Source: Lates calcarifer (taxonomy: Eukaryota; Chordata; Actinopteri; Centropomidae). Taken from it: 64,000 nt of DNA. The DNA is taken from positions 6,174,843-6,238,842 of the forward strand of contig NC_066844.1 of assembly GCF_001640805.2 (NCBI RefSeq), read 5' to 3'. Made by a program: the position numbers and the translations under genes. Positions 39,444 through 52,118 of this stretch are shown piece by piece. How positions within the stretch are numbered: position 1 is the first letter of the stretch; every line of letters starts with the position of its first letter. Below the pieces are notes generated by a model. It was not told the origin of the DNA, ran no database searches, and worked only from the letters and a program-made list of their open reading frames with translations.

Positions 39444-42400
39444 GACACCAAGGCCTGCAGCAGTCATGATTTGCAAAGCAGACAGAGAATCAAATCTGTT
39501 ATAAATACACTGCACATAACAAACATCCTACATACATATAAATCCTGATATAAGAGATAATATAACTGTGCAATCTCTAGGTGTTATGAAGGAAAAAGAT
39601 GCTCACCCTAAGTTGCAGTTAACAAGTAAAGCCTGCTGTGCATGAACTGTTTAATAGCCCATGTAATTACAATTTATAGCCTTCGATGCCCCTTGAGATT
39701 GTTGCCCAACTTTGCAGTGTTCAACCCAGTTTCAAATTAAAGTAATACACTAAAACTGAGATGGTCTCAGAGGGCAAGCACAGCAAGGGAATACAATAGG
39801 ATACACACAAGTTTTCAAGTCTCTCTCTTAAAACAATCAGGTCAGGTCAGTCAGGTGCCCACATATGTAAGTGTGCTGAAACCTTTTTTGTTTGCTGTAA
39901 TCATTCTCTGTGTTTGTGCTGATGACTAACAGATCCCAATTTCCAATGCACAGGAGGTGATGAAGGACAAAATCCACAGTCCTTGATTTGTGCAAAAACA
40001 TTTTACAAAGTTTATTTGAAGCTGCTATGAGGCTTCTGCCATCTAGTTTAGGTCTATCAAATCAGAATCCTCCGAAGTTAAAGTCTTTTCAAAGTGTGAA
40101 ATTCCCTCTTTGTGTTTCTGTGCTGACCTGCACTGGATGGTTAGTCACACAAAGACTGAAATGGTGAATTATGAGAGATGCTGACTTGATTTGATTTTTA
40201 CACAGAACAAGGAAGTGGATTTTGTCCCCTGTCGCCTACATTGGAAATGTGTTATGAAGGGATATTTCAATATGACCAATATGAACAGGAGGACTGATTA
40301 CAGGAAGTAAAACCTGTTTCAGTGTGCAAATGGGAATGTGAGTAATGTTTTACAACAATTTAAATCATGAACCCATCCTTTAAGTTTTAATGTCACATCA
40401 CCTTCAAAACTACGTGCTTCACAACATCAGTAACTAGGAAAGATATAACAGGAAAATACACTTACTGATTTGGAATCAAATACAGTAGCATAAGAGTGAT
40501 ATCAAATTTCAAACAAATGTGGCATGAATCTGCACATCAACTTACATTTTTAATATGAATGAAGGTGCTCCAGGCTGTAAATCAACTCAGCATTCCAGAT
40601 TAGTGTTAGACTTTAATGTTGAGAAATTGTTAATTGTCATAAAAAGTTATTGAGATGCCTCAGGTCTTATGAATAACATATATGAATCCTTCTGTGAATT
40701 CTACATTTGGTGTTGCATTAATTGAATATGTCAGTCTTACTGTTTCTTTGGACAGAGGGGCTGTGCCTCAATCTTCCAAAATATTTTTTCACTATTTCCC
40801 CATGGAGATAAAAAATAGAGTTAAATGACCCCTGTGGAGACAACAATGTGCAGTTATTGTTGATGCAAAAGCAGCCTGATGATGCATTGAATGAGCCATC
40901 AAGAGGCTTTTACATGCACAGCTGGTGCTTCAATGTGCGCTCCTTTTCTCCTTCATGTCCTGGGAGCGTGTTAAAAGACACAGAGGAGCAAGACAATTAG
41001 CCATATAACAATGCATGTCTGTGCTAATTGGGGGCATAGGGACAATCAGCCATTATTCATTTGTGCTCTTCACTCTCAGTGCTAACATACGCGTTAACAG
41101 AAGCCTGTAATATGTACCCAGGGTTTCCAGCAGTATCTACTGTATATAAACTGTAAAGGGAGCAATCAAAACTGGTGAACTATTCTCTCAGTTGCAAAAT
41201 TCAGATTGTGTGCTGAAATACTGTTGTTTTCTCCTGAGAATAAGCCTCGGAGTAAAGCATCATAAGATATGTTATTTCCCTGTGTGTTTTTAACATGTTT
41301 ACATGTTCAGAGAGCTAATTAAAATGGCACGTTCAAGCATGTCCTCCTCAGGGGATTTCATCATGTACAGTATGCTGCATTATAAGTTTTCAAAAGTAGG
41401 CTTTTTTTCTCCCCTGACATGAGGTTTTATTTTTTATTTATTTTTTTGTTTATGGCTGATGTAAATTCTTTTTTCCCCATTACATTAACTTAATTTGTAA
41501 TTTAACAACTTTAAACAAATTTAGTAACAGATTCCATTAAAATAATGCCCTCAAGAGTCACTGTTCTCATTTGACACAGGATCATGCCAGAAACTATAGC
41601 ATCTAACTATGTCCTGGAATTGATTATTTTGTTCTGTACATACAGTGAAATACTCTCAGTGCCATTTCATTAAGTACACCTTAACAGTCTCATCCAGTCC
41701 AAAACATGTTCTGCCATAAAGTCTCCTTTTATGATGCCTATAATGATCATGTCACTGAGGTGTAAATTAAATGAGCTGTTTTAGCACTGAGGTTGTAGTT
41801 ATTGATGGTGTTGTACTGGACTGCATTATATTCAGAGGTGTTTCTAATATCATGTATGTAAATGGTAAGGAAACCTCTCAGTGGTCAAGTATAACACCAC
41901 CTTTAACTATCACCTTGATAATAGACGTAATAAAATGTACACATTTTTCAACACTGTCAACAAAAACTGAAAGTTGGAAACATTTTATGGTGGAATTTAT
42001 GGCAGAGCTGTTGTGTTGGATTGCATCAAATTGCACAGGTATACTAAACAAAGTGGCTGCTGAGTGTGTATGATATATTTGTTACTGATTTTGTGTGTAT
42101 GATAATAACTGAAACATTTTCCTTCTGTCACTGGCTGCCTCTCATATATTTTTCTTGAATTAAAACAATATCATAAATCTACTGTTCATAATGGGAGACA
42201 CAATTCTAAACACAATAAACTCTTGCATTATTACTTAATTACCTTGAATTAGGACACTAAAACCCAGGTATTCCATGAAGGTAGCTGTTTACAGACAAGT
42301 GAAATGAGTTTGGAGAAATGTCACTTTTCAACCTTTTGCACCTTTAAGTATGCTGAAGAGGGCAACATCTTTGGCTGGTGACGAGGGAACATTCAGTGCA

Positions 42401-43730
42401 TTTCTCACTGTTCCACTTAATCTGTCCCACAGCAAAAAACATGGTTTAAGAAGCTTTTGGCTTAGCAGCCTCTCACTCTGATATTGATGGGCCTGAGACT
42501 CTTTATTTGCATCTAAGGAGGGGGAGGGAGGGTAAAAGTGACCTCCCATGACTTTAGATTTTATTTATCTCACAAGCAAAAATAACTGATTCATGTATAA
42601 TGCTCAGTGGGAAAGAAAAAACAAGCCATTTCCTCTCATCATTCATTTCATTCCTTTGCCTGAAACATCAAGTCTACAGAGACTAATTTATCAATTAAGG
42701 CACCTGTACTATCAAGACTGTGTGCATTCTATATTTAACACGATTCTGAGACAAATTCCTCTTTGGGGGCAATAAGTAGTTACATTTTTAAAAAGTTAAA
42801 TTTTAGTTTTCTAAGTAAACCAACATCCTATCAGTACCAACAAACATATATAGCATATATAAGGCTGGAAAATATAAGTTTGATGAGGTTATTCCACATG
42901 TTACTATTCTCATCATGGTTGTGTTGTAGCATCATAAGAGTAGTCTCTCTTAATTTCAGTGGAGGACATGTCACATTGTGCTCTTATGAGAAATGGGCTT
43001 AATATTCATTACAAAGTTCCTGCTGTGGGACATGTTGCAGTTAAATCATGCAGCCCACCCACACAGATTTGCCCTTACAACATCCTCGTGGTTTAGGTTT
43101 AATTCCATTTTTAGACCCTTTATTGCTTTGGATGAATTAACACAATCATAAATCGGATGCTATGCCACGCTCCACAAATGAAACTGTGGGTGATCTATCA
43201 AGCAGACTGAGTGGAATGTCCTCTGGCTTTTGCTGTGTTTCAGCTTTCTCCACTGGAGGACACTGTGGTGTTGGCATCTGACTAACCAACACAAGAAAGG
43301 TCTCTTTAACAGGTAGTGGCTTTTAAAATTGATTGCAGAAATTAAAAAAAATACAAAAGTAGTGTGGAAGGTTTAATAAGAAAATCTAAATATAGTTTTA
43401 GTAATTAGAAAAAGCATTCAACAGACTCTAGTCAGTGAAACAGTGACACTGAGAAATGGTTTTAATCTTTTTTGAGTATAAACGTGAAGCTGGTAGATAT
43501 CCTTTCATTAACACAATTTTCTCTGTCCACTGGCCAGATCTATGTGCCCTGCAAGTAAATCCAAACACATCTTTCTCTGTGTTATCCTGTCTGTCTGAGG
43601 CCCAGCGAGGGGACAGAGGCAGTCATCTGAATTGATCTCAAGTAATTGGAGGCTGAGGGAAGAGAAGTCAATGGACCGTGCAAAACAGATCCAACAACCA
43701 TTACCTGTTTGCAAGTATAAGAACACAAAC
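39444..43730. other. Shared upstream region of ora1 and ora2
   Basis: About 4.3 kb between the two divergent receptor starts, holding both promoters. No exon with family features is seen; open frames around 41771-42073 and 42763-43002 look random. AT-rich, with T-rich runs near 41400-41450. Paired regulation of the two receptors from here is plausible but not shown by the sequence. Confidence 0.6.
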
Positions 43731-43804
43731 AACTCGACTACTTCAGGGGAGAGGGATCTGAGTCAAGGTCTGCTCCAGACCTCGTCAGCTTTGACTGCTC
43801 TTTG
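43731..43804 (+). other. Probable 5' noncoding exon of ora2
   Basis: The stretch ending TGCTCTTTG/GTAAGAG (donor at 43805) is followed 127 nt on by CTTGTCCCTGCAG (ends 43933) two bases before the ora2 ATG. This gives a short intron in the 5' UTR. The left edge of the exon is not determinable. Confidence 0.5.
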
Positions 43805-43935
43805 GTAAGAGTTATTTTCCTGGGATCATTTTGAATGCTAGGTATTGACTACTGTCCAAAAATGATATCTCGATAATCTAGGTGATTTCATTCATTTGAT
43901 AAAACTGTCTTACACTTCCTCTTGTCCCTGCAGGA

Positions 43936-44912
43936 ATGCCGTCTGAAGAGTTTGTTCGTGGGATGCTCTATCTGTCCCTCACCATTGTTGGAGTCCCGGG
44001 TAACACTGCTGTCATCCTGGCATTCCTCCTACTGCTGCACCAGGAGAGCCGGCTCCTCCCAGCTGATGCCATCGTGCTGCATCTGGCCAGCGTGAACCTG
44101 CTGGTGGTGGGTGTTCGTTGTCTGCTGGAGACCCTGGCCTCCTTCCACGTGGCCAGCATCTTTGGAGACATAGGCTGTAAAGCTGTGATTTTTGTCTACA
44201 GGACCTCCCGCGCCCTCTCCATCTGGCTCACCTTCGTCCTGAGTGCCTACCAGTGTCTTAGCATCGCCCCTCCCGGATCACGCTGGGCCTCTGCCCGCGC
44301 CTTGATGGCCCGCTATTTGGGCATTGTGTTCCTCTTCCTCTGGCTCCTCAACACCTGCATGAGCTCAGCAGCCATACTCTTCTCCTTTGGCAGACAGAAT
44401 AACTCTAGTTTGATCAACCATGGCATTAATGTAGAATTCTGCTATGTGAACTTCCCCTCAAAGCTGTCCAAACAGGCCAACGGGGCAAGCCAGGTGACCA
44501 GAGACGTGGTGCCCATGGCCCTCATGACCCTAGCTAGTCTGATCATCCTGGTCTTCCTTTACAAACACAGCCAGCAGGTGAAGGGACTCCGCAGCAGCAG
44601 CAGCAGCAGCAGCAGTGGAGGTGGTGGGGCGGTGGGGCCGAGCAACGAGCTGCCAAAGCCGTGGTAGCGCTTGTGACCTTGTATGTGGTCCTCTATGGGG
44701 TAGATAATGGGCTTTGGGTGTACACTCTCACTGTGAAGAAGACCATGAGCTCCTCGCTGATCTCTGACCTGCGTATATTCTTCTCCTCGCTCTATGCAGC
44801 GCTAAGCCCTGTGGTCATCATTGCATCCAACAGGAAGGTGAATGGCAGGCTGAGATGTGTAGCGCAGGAGAAGCCTGTTCAAGTGAAAGCCACAACTCTC
44901 TCTACTGTGTGA
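43936..44912 (+). pseudogene. ora2: V1R-like olfactory receptor ORA2 with a frameshift
   Basis: Reads from ATG 43936 as an ora receptor: GVPGNTAVIL (TM1), LPADAIVLHLASVNL (TM2), GCKAVIFVYRTSRALSIW (TM3), SIAPPGSR, NNSS glycosylation site and Cys in VEFCYVNF (loop 2). The first frame stops at a TAG within 44665-44667 after 243 codons. The rest (TM6 VALVTLYVVLYGVDN, TM7 AALSPVVIIASNRKV, end 44912) is in another frame (+2), overlapping at 44661. The break lies in intracellular loop 3 beside (AGC)8 and a GGT/GGG-rich run. A 1-nt loss or 2-nt gain explains it. Everything else looks intact, so a sequencing/assembly error or recent allele is as likely as old decay. Labelled ora2 because it pairs with ora1. 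Confidence 0.8.
44591..44615 (+). repeat. Coding (GCA/AGC)8 microsatellite in ora2
   Basis: Encodes a Ser run in the third intracellular loop, directly followed by a Gly-coding GGT/GGG stretch in which the frame is lost. The neighbouring ora1 has only RSQGGGAETR there. Confidence 0.95.
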
Positions 44913-47900
44913 GGCATGCTGGGATGACTGATTACCCACAGAGCTGCAGGGAAAGACAAGATGATAAGGACTGAATTTTACCAAAGTCTGGGTCATACAT
45001 GGGTCATTCAGTCTTTGTAATACACTGGCTAAATTATGTTTTGTGATAGGAGTTGCAGGAGAGACTTTATCTGTAGTGTAGCTCATAATAATGATGCTTT
45101 TTTCTTATATGTATAAAAACATTTCATTTATGAGACTTTTCAGAGATAATATCATATAACTTATGGGAGTTTAGCACCTGTAGCTTTGGATGAGTAGGTG
45201 TACTTGTTGGTGGCTGGGGGTAGGGGTGGGGGCACCTATTTTCTCACTGTCTTTAATTAAATAGGAAAACTGTCATAACAGCCCTGTTACTCAACACTAG
45301 TCTGTATGAATCTCTGCTTATCTGGCACCTTATTGTTTTGTTTGTTTATTTGTTACATTTTCTCCATCTTAATTGGGTGGAAAAATTATAGCCGGGTGAC
45401 TCAGGGCTCAATGTAGCTGTCAAATGACTTCCAGCTGCCTGTTTAGCTATAATTAAGGCTTTGAATAGAATCTTGGAAATGTCTTGCGCTAATGAGGCAG
45501 GTTAATTGTCCCACAGAGAACTGGTTAAAAACCTGATGGGGAAAACTATATTCTTCAGAGAGAAAAGATGTAAAAGATATTCATTACTTAATACTTAATT
45601 ACACTAAGTACAATGATGACAATGTATGTCTGAGTTCTCCGGGTGCAGTTACAAAGAGGAGACTTAAGGGACACAAAGCTACATCTTGGCACAAGCTCTG
45701 AAAGGTTTGCTGTGGATGTGGAAACGTGGGAATTTAGGAGTCATTATGTAATTGCCATGTCTTGGAGAAGCAAGGGCAGAAAGACACAGAGAGGACATAA
45801 CAACCTCTGTGAGTGACAGTCTAAAAGACATAAAGTGGGGCTGCCAGCACACCATGATCCTGCAGTAACTCTAAAGTGCAATAAGTGCAGTGATATTCAA
45901 CTGCTGTTGCAATGCAGGTAAGAAAGAGGAAGAGGAGGAGGAGGAGAAGAAGTCCTCTTTCTGTGCTTGTGTAGAACTGTTGAACTCAACACCAGGTTGA
46001 CATCCAAGGTTATTAAAGGCTGTATCTTTTGACACAGAGCAACATTCACCTTTATTTCAAAAGTTGCAACCATTACAGCCCATGGTATGTGACTATATAT
46101 TTTTTTTGCAAGGCTCTCTCCAGATGACAAATTCCATGTGTCTTACCCTTCAAACCACTGAAATCTGATTGGCACTTTACACAGACTCCGGTGGAATGAA
46201 GGATAGAATACATGGATGGTTTCATTAGAGCAGCGAGCGAGCATGCTGGTGCCTCCGGTGAGGAATGACTGAAACACTTGACATGCGATGATTCCCTTCA
46301 ACGCTTTCAGTGATGTCATTCTTTCTGTTTCTGTCTGGAAAGACGTGGCACATTAGTTAAAAGAAACAAATACATGAAAAACTGGTTCCATCGGTGTGCA
46401 GGCTCATGTGTCTCTCTATAAATGTGTGTATGAATGTGTGTGTGTGAGAAGGGTGTGCCAGGGAGGCCTCTCCCTGCACAAGACAGGACCTGTTTCCACT
46501 GTTTTTGAGCCCAGTGAATGCAGGGTGCTGCTGAACATGTAGAGACCAAACCCACAGAAACAGCACTCTCTATTATTGCCTCATTCTCAAATCACCACCA
46601 ACCTTCAAGCTCGAATATTTCCGCTGCAAGTTTTGATTCTGCATATCCAACAGAACTTGTAAAAGCTGATAAATATACATTTTGTCATCAGTTCAACCTC
46701 AACTCACCTGCTTCACAAGGCAAGATTTGTGAAAAATGGAAACAGCTGCACCAGCAGCTGACAAAAGAAATCAACCTACAAGTGCTAACTCTTCTGTTTC
46801 TTTGTTTGTAGTTGGACACAAACCTGTTGAAAAGACACACACATACACACACAAACAAAGCTGTCAAGTTGTCCAGAGCGGTCGGTTAAAAACAAGTCGA
46901 AGAGCTGCAGTAAATCCCGCCAGGCAATCCATCCTTGCTGTGCCTGATGTCAGTCTGTTTACCTGCAGCAGGTACAGGTATTTTTGTCCCCCATGTCCAC
47001 CAATGGCAAAGCAGCAACAGCCTAAACCTGCCCCCTTTTCTGCCTTGAAGCTGGTCCACACCCTAATATAGCCTTTTCTTTTTACTCAGGAAGTGAATGT
47101 TAAACCTACCAACCTCTCCTCCCCCGCAGAAAACTTTTTTGAATTACACAAACATCAGAATCTGAATCACAACAATCACTGTGTGCAATTTTTGACAAAT
47201 ATGGTAATACAAGGGAGCAGTGATAACAAGCATGATTCAGCAGCACATTAACCTTCTATAATCAGCTCTAAATAATTTGATGACACGTGAAACCATCTTG
47301 AAGGCACAATCATTCTGCTCTTTTCTACACAATGAATTAATCCAGTAACCTTGAATGTTATTTTTCTGGATAAAACTATAACTTAGTTATTAATCCCATA
47401 AAAATCTTTTCTCTGATGTTTTTTTTTCCAGTTAAGAGGAGTTCTGACTGTCTGCGGCAAATGGAAACTTTGGGGCTTATTACTGTGGTGAAAATGTATC
47501 AGTAATAAACACATCCTGCGGTACTTTCAAACCCCAAATTTTATGGAAATGACAGACGTAATAAGTCCTTTTTAAGTTTGCTGATACCGTCTTTGCCTTT
47601 CCTTCAAAGGGATGTTTTCTTTAGGCATGTTGTTTAGAGGATTTATTCCCTGTTTGAGTGACGCTACTGATGGAGAATGCCATAGTAAAACTGTACTTTT
47701 ATGTAAATCTACTCATTTAGTATTTTTAAAGTGCAAGACAGAAAAAAATTCTATCCTAGAAGCAGGTTTTAATACAGTGCTGTATTTCTGAGTGCAAATA
47801 AAGAATAGGCTATTTAAATAATGTGAAAACTATTCGCTCCAAACTCTACCTCAGAATACCTGCCAGGAGGCGACCAGAGTTTAACATGATTTTTATTTAG

Positions 47901-48255
47901 TTTTTTGATCTCTTAAGTTACAGAGTTGTATGTGTGTCACCCATTTCCTTGCATCCACCCAGTTTAACTGATTTCTCTCAGACGGGGTGCACACCACAGT
48001 CATGTTTCAACTTGTCTGGAATGCTGAACTGCACGTAAGCAAGCAGCAAAATGGTGGGAAGAAAATTTACACAGTTGACCTGTTCTGTCTTGACAAACAC
48101 ACCAATACTTCTTCATTTATGCTGATTATAAACCATTTTATAGAAAAGGCTGAGATGCTGGATTTAATATCCACATAAATCTGCAGGCTCTAGGGTTTAA
48201 TGGTTGATTTTACAGTTCTGACAGCCTGTGAATCTAGTGGCAACATATCATAAAA
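44913..48255. other. Noncoding region downstream of ora2
   Basis: No exon pair with matching splice sites and a family signal was found. A GT-rich imperfect repeat lies at about 46424-46448. Open frames at 46518-47071 are compositionally ordinary. Contents otherwise unassigned. Confidence 0.5.
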
Positions 48256-48603
48256 ACAGACATTTAGGAAAATACCCTTACTTGAGACTGATATCACTCT
48301 TTTAACTGTACTATACTCTAATTATGTTGTTAGAGGCAGCAGCTGGTGAGCTTAGCTTAGCACAAACAAGTGGGAGAGCACCTCTAGAGCTCCCTAATTA
48401 ACATGCCATATCTTGTTCATTACAGAAACAGTGTAAAAACAAAAAGTTGTAGGCCAGCACACTAGAAGGCATTGTTAGTTTTGACAGAGCTAGGTTAGCT
48501 GCTTCCAGTTTTTGCTAAGCTAAGCTAACCTCATATTTACTGTTTACTATTTACATATTTACAATGAAGTACATTTCTCCAAATGTCATTGTATTCCTTT
48601 AAG
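48256..48603. mobile_element. MITE-like element, copy B
   Basis: Internal GAGCTTAGCTTAGCACAAAC, CTAATTAACATGCCATATCT and TTTTTGCTAAGCTAAGCTAA blocks, with a right end CAAATGTCATTGTATTCCTTTAAG matching the terminal repeat of the 26.1-27.0 kb copy. The left end is degraded. Confidence 0.65.
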
Positions 48604-49321
48604 TCTAATCAACAATCAGTGCTGTTTATTGTTAGAGGACAAAGCCTCGTTTAATTCAAAATCAAGACAAAATCAACTCAAAAGAAAGAAAATGCCACAT
48701 GCAGGTGGAAAAATGAACAGACAAAAATGTCCAAATGAGAATGAACAGTGACACTCCACCACAACAGTATCTGCATAATCTACAGCTGGGAGGCCTTATA
48801 ACAGATTACATCCATTTCCAGCGTACCAGCGAGGACATGGACCACACTGAAGGGGGATGGGGTTGTGGGGTGTGGTGTGGTTTAGGCTCTGAGGCCCCAG
48901 GGCAGCAGCCTGCTGCAACTTCAGGTAAGATATGCACTGCTGTGCTGAGACTTGAAAGACATTCATGATGTTGTTCGCTATCCAGCGGTGTATCACAGTG
49001 CAAGGAAAAGAAAAAGAAGAAGGGTACATGGAGTAGAAGAGAGATGGTTGAGTTGCTGAGCTCAAGAAAAAACTGTATAGACAGGCATGGAAATGCTGTC
49101 ATATGAACTTCTGAGAAATAATTGAATATTAATAATCTTTCACAGGGAAGACGGGGTTACAGTTTGATTTGGCTGAAACTGAAAGATGAGACCTGTCCTG
49201 ACACGAACCAAGTATCAGCATGTCAGTATTCTCTCAGTATGTGGCTCATAATTTATTACCCAGGGGTGAATTAGTTTTTGTTTTATCTTTATTCAGGTAT
49301 TCTTACAGAGATCAAGATCAC

Positions 49322-49344
49322 TTTTTTTTTTTTTTTTTTTTTTT
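49322..49344. repeat. Poly(T) tract
   Basis: About 23 consecutive T, followed by AAAGAGAAAG. Could be the tail of an old retrocopy on the minus strand; no body was recognised. Confidence 0.95.
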
Positions 49345-50030
49345 AAAGAGAAAGATACATTTCAAGAGAGAAATAAATGTATATCAGGGAGGAAAGGGCT
49401 TCATTGACATGTCAGTTTGCAGAGATTTATCCTTTGATGAGCCAATCCAATGCCCCTCAGGGATTCTGATTCATGCTGAATGCTGTGAGAATGCATAAGC
49501 CCAATGCCCAGATTTTAATCTCTTTAAATGATTGTGGTTAAAAGGCAGCTAACACAGTGGTGCTCAGACTGGGGGTTTTAAAGTTGAATTAAACTCTGGG
49601 AATTATAGTGAAGCTGTATCTGCAACTAGCTGCTCAATACTGTTCAATACAATACTTCTTTATTTTGAAGAAAATGCCTTTAAACTGAACTAAATGCAAA
49701 GCTCAGCACTCAGAAACCACAGTGACACTCCCAATCTCATACAACACTCTAAATGAAGCCAAGCCTCTACAGACAAGTGTCTCACCTGAAAACCACACAG
49801 GTATAGGATACTTCTATCCTTTATATGAAACAATGCCAAATGTTGACCTTGAATTTTCTATGTATGTAAGATTTATGGTATATTATTACATCTTTTACTT
49901 GGGAATGCTATCAGCTCTCTGTGTAATTTGTGTTATTACTGTTATAGAGACTTGATAGGTAACTCTTAAGGTAAAAGTACACGCAACCTGCACCTGTAAA
50001 ATATCTTTACAACAGGGTCAACAGTCAGAA

Positions 50031-50403
50031 GAATAGTTGAACATTTTGGGTAATGCATTTATTAGTTTCCTGCCAATAGTGAGATATGAAGCTTGATATC
50101 ACTCTCATGTCTGTAGAGTAAACATCATCATACAGTCAACATATGCTTTGCTTATCTTATTCATTATGACTGGAAACTAATTAAGAGGTTATATCTCTTT
50201 TAATCTGGACAAAAACCTCAGACACCTTGAGGTTGCCAGACTCAGAATCCAGCTTTTTCCCACTGTTTGCAGTGTTTGTGCTTCACTAAGCTAACAGTCT
50301 CCTGGCTGTAGCTTCACATTTAACACACAAGCTTGAAAGTGGTATCGATCTTCTAATCCAAGGAAATGAATAAGTGTATTTCCCAAAATGTCAGACTATT
50401 ACT
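50031..50403. mobile_element. MITE-like element, copy C
   Basis: Best-preserved ends: GAATAGTTGAACATTTTGGG on the left and TTTCCCAAAATGTCAGACTATTAC on the right, complementary with few mismatches. Internal CACTAAGCTAACAGTCTCC resembles the other copies. Confidence 0.75.
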
Positions 50404-52067
50404 TCAGTGGTAAACATCTGAAGTGCTGTATATTCACAAGTATTTTCATCACTTGCTGATATAAAATTGGTTATAGACCAACCACCAGATCCAACAAAGA
50501 CCTTTAATCAAACATAACCTTCTTCATGTCAAATTTACACTGTAGCAGTAACTAGAATCTTGCCCTTTATCCCTCCAATCTTCCCTTTTAAATGCCACAA
50601 AGGTGGAATTTTCCACAAGCCACTTCCCTGAGATCGCTGTGGAATGCAGACAAGATGGAGCAAGCCTGCAGAGCGCGGCATCTCGGCAGTAACAGTATGT
50701 TGAGGCGCTTAGCCTCTGTACATCATGTCCACCTCCTTAATTCTCCCTTCAGGGAGTTTGTTAAGCTATTACTCAGAGTGTAGCTGTGTCCCTGCAGTGC
50801 TGGTGGTTGCCACTATTGCTGTTTATTTTCATGAGGATCCTGCAAAGGGCTGATCCAGGCCCACTAACCTGAGTACTCTACAGTCTCTGATTTAGTCCAG
50901 TAACCAGTTCATATAGCCTGAATGTTGTCATCATTTGTTTTGCTGAGTAGCTTGATGCCTTAAGCGATTTAAATGCATCATTCAATATGCTCTTTATGTC
51001 TAGGTAACTCTCACAAAAGCTCTAAAAGCAGCAGGATGTTTTAACACAACTCTAAATTCAAAGCTGTTGGAGACATTTACGACTGCTCTATTAAACAGCC
51101 GTAGATTGCTATCTGTGCCTCAGAGCAACAGACCTTGTAAAGTTATACAACATGGGCATGTGCTGACATAACAGCCACACATATCTCATCTTGCTACTAC
51201 CACCCTTCACACAAGTGAAGGAAGTGTGGAAAGAAAATGAGAAAATGATGGAATCGTTGTGCCCCTTTGGAGCCAAAATTATCATCTGTAATGGCTTGTA
51301 ACAGGAGGAAGTCAAAATACATTTCTTCAGATATATTACATTTACATTTGCACAGGACTTAAATGTGCCACCTAGTCTTCCACTATTAATGGGATGTATA
51401 TAAGATGACAAATTGCCTGCAGTGGGGAGTTGTTGTTGCATGATGATAAGGAGCGTTACTTTAACATACAATGAAAAATTAAGCCTCCTTGTGCTTTTTC
51501 TGAACAAGTGGTGTCACTCCACCCACTTAAAGCTGAATAATAGATCTGATGGATCCTCTGTGTATCATACAGCTACTGTCAGAGTAATTACAAAAGACAT
51601 GAGCGGAGCATTCACATAGCCATTTCAGACTTTACACAAGTCAAGTGTGTCTCACTGCTTCAGAGACTGAGATGATTTGTTTTCCATGGTCTGCTGAAGT
51701 GGACCACCTTGCAAATTAAAGACACACTCAGTGGTTTTGTTACAACTGTCCCATTGTGCTACTAAATCCCAAAATGCCCAACCAGCTCACTTTTGACTTT
51801 TGTATTGACTTTCAAAACATTAACTGTGAGCTCAGAGGACATTCTGGGAGTATGGGCTGCTGTTGGGTGCTGTGACAAAATCAGGCAACGCACCTTTAAG
51901 TATGTGGAAATGGTGGAGGAGAGAGTACCACCTGTTGATTCTTTAAGGTATTACAATGATGGGGCAACTGTAATAATGCCAGTGCAGTGCTGAGGGGGTA
52001 GATTTGTGAATAGAAATCAGTATCACTTCCTGATACCAGTAGATTTCATGACATGGCAAATCACCCT

Positions 52068-52118
52068 ATTTCTATAAAAACATAGGTTTTTCTATAAAAA
52101 CATAGGTTTTTATAGAAA
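52068..52118. repeat. Short direct-plus-inverted repeat
   Basis: TTTCTATAAAAACATAGG occurs twice in tandem and is followed by GGTTTTTATAGAAAT, the near-exact inverse, making a ~50-bp imperfect palindrome. Confidence 0.85.

Noticed and set aside
44661..44912. Separate 83-aa protein starting at GTG
   Set aside because: It is TM6-TM7 of the ora2 receptor after the frameshift, not an independent gene.
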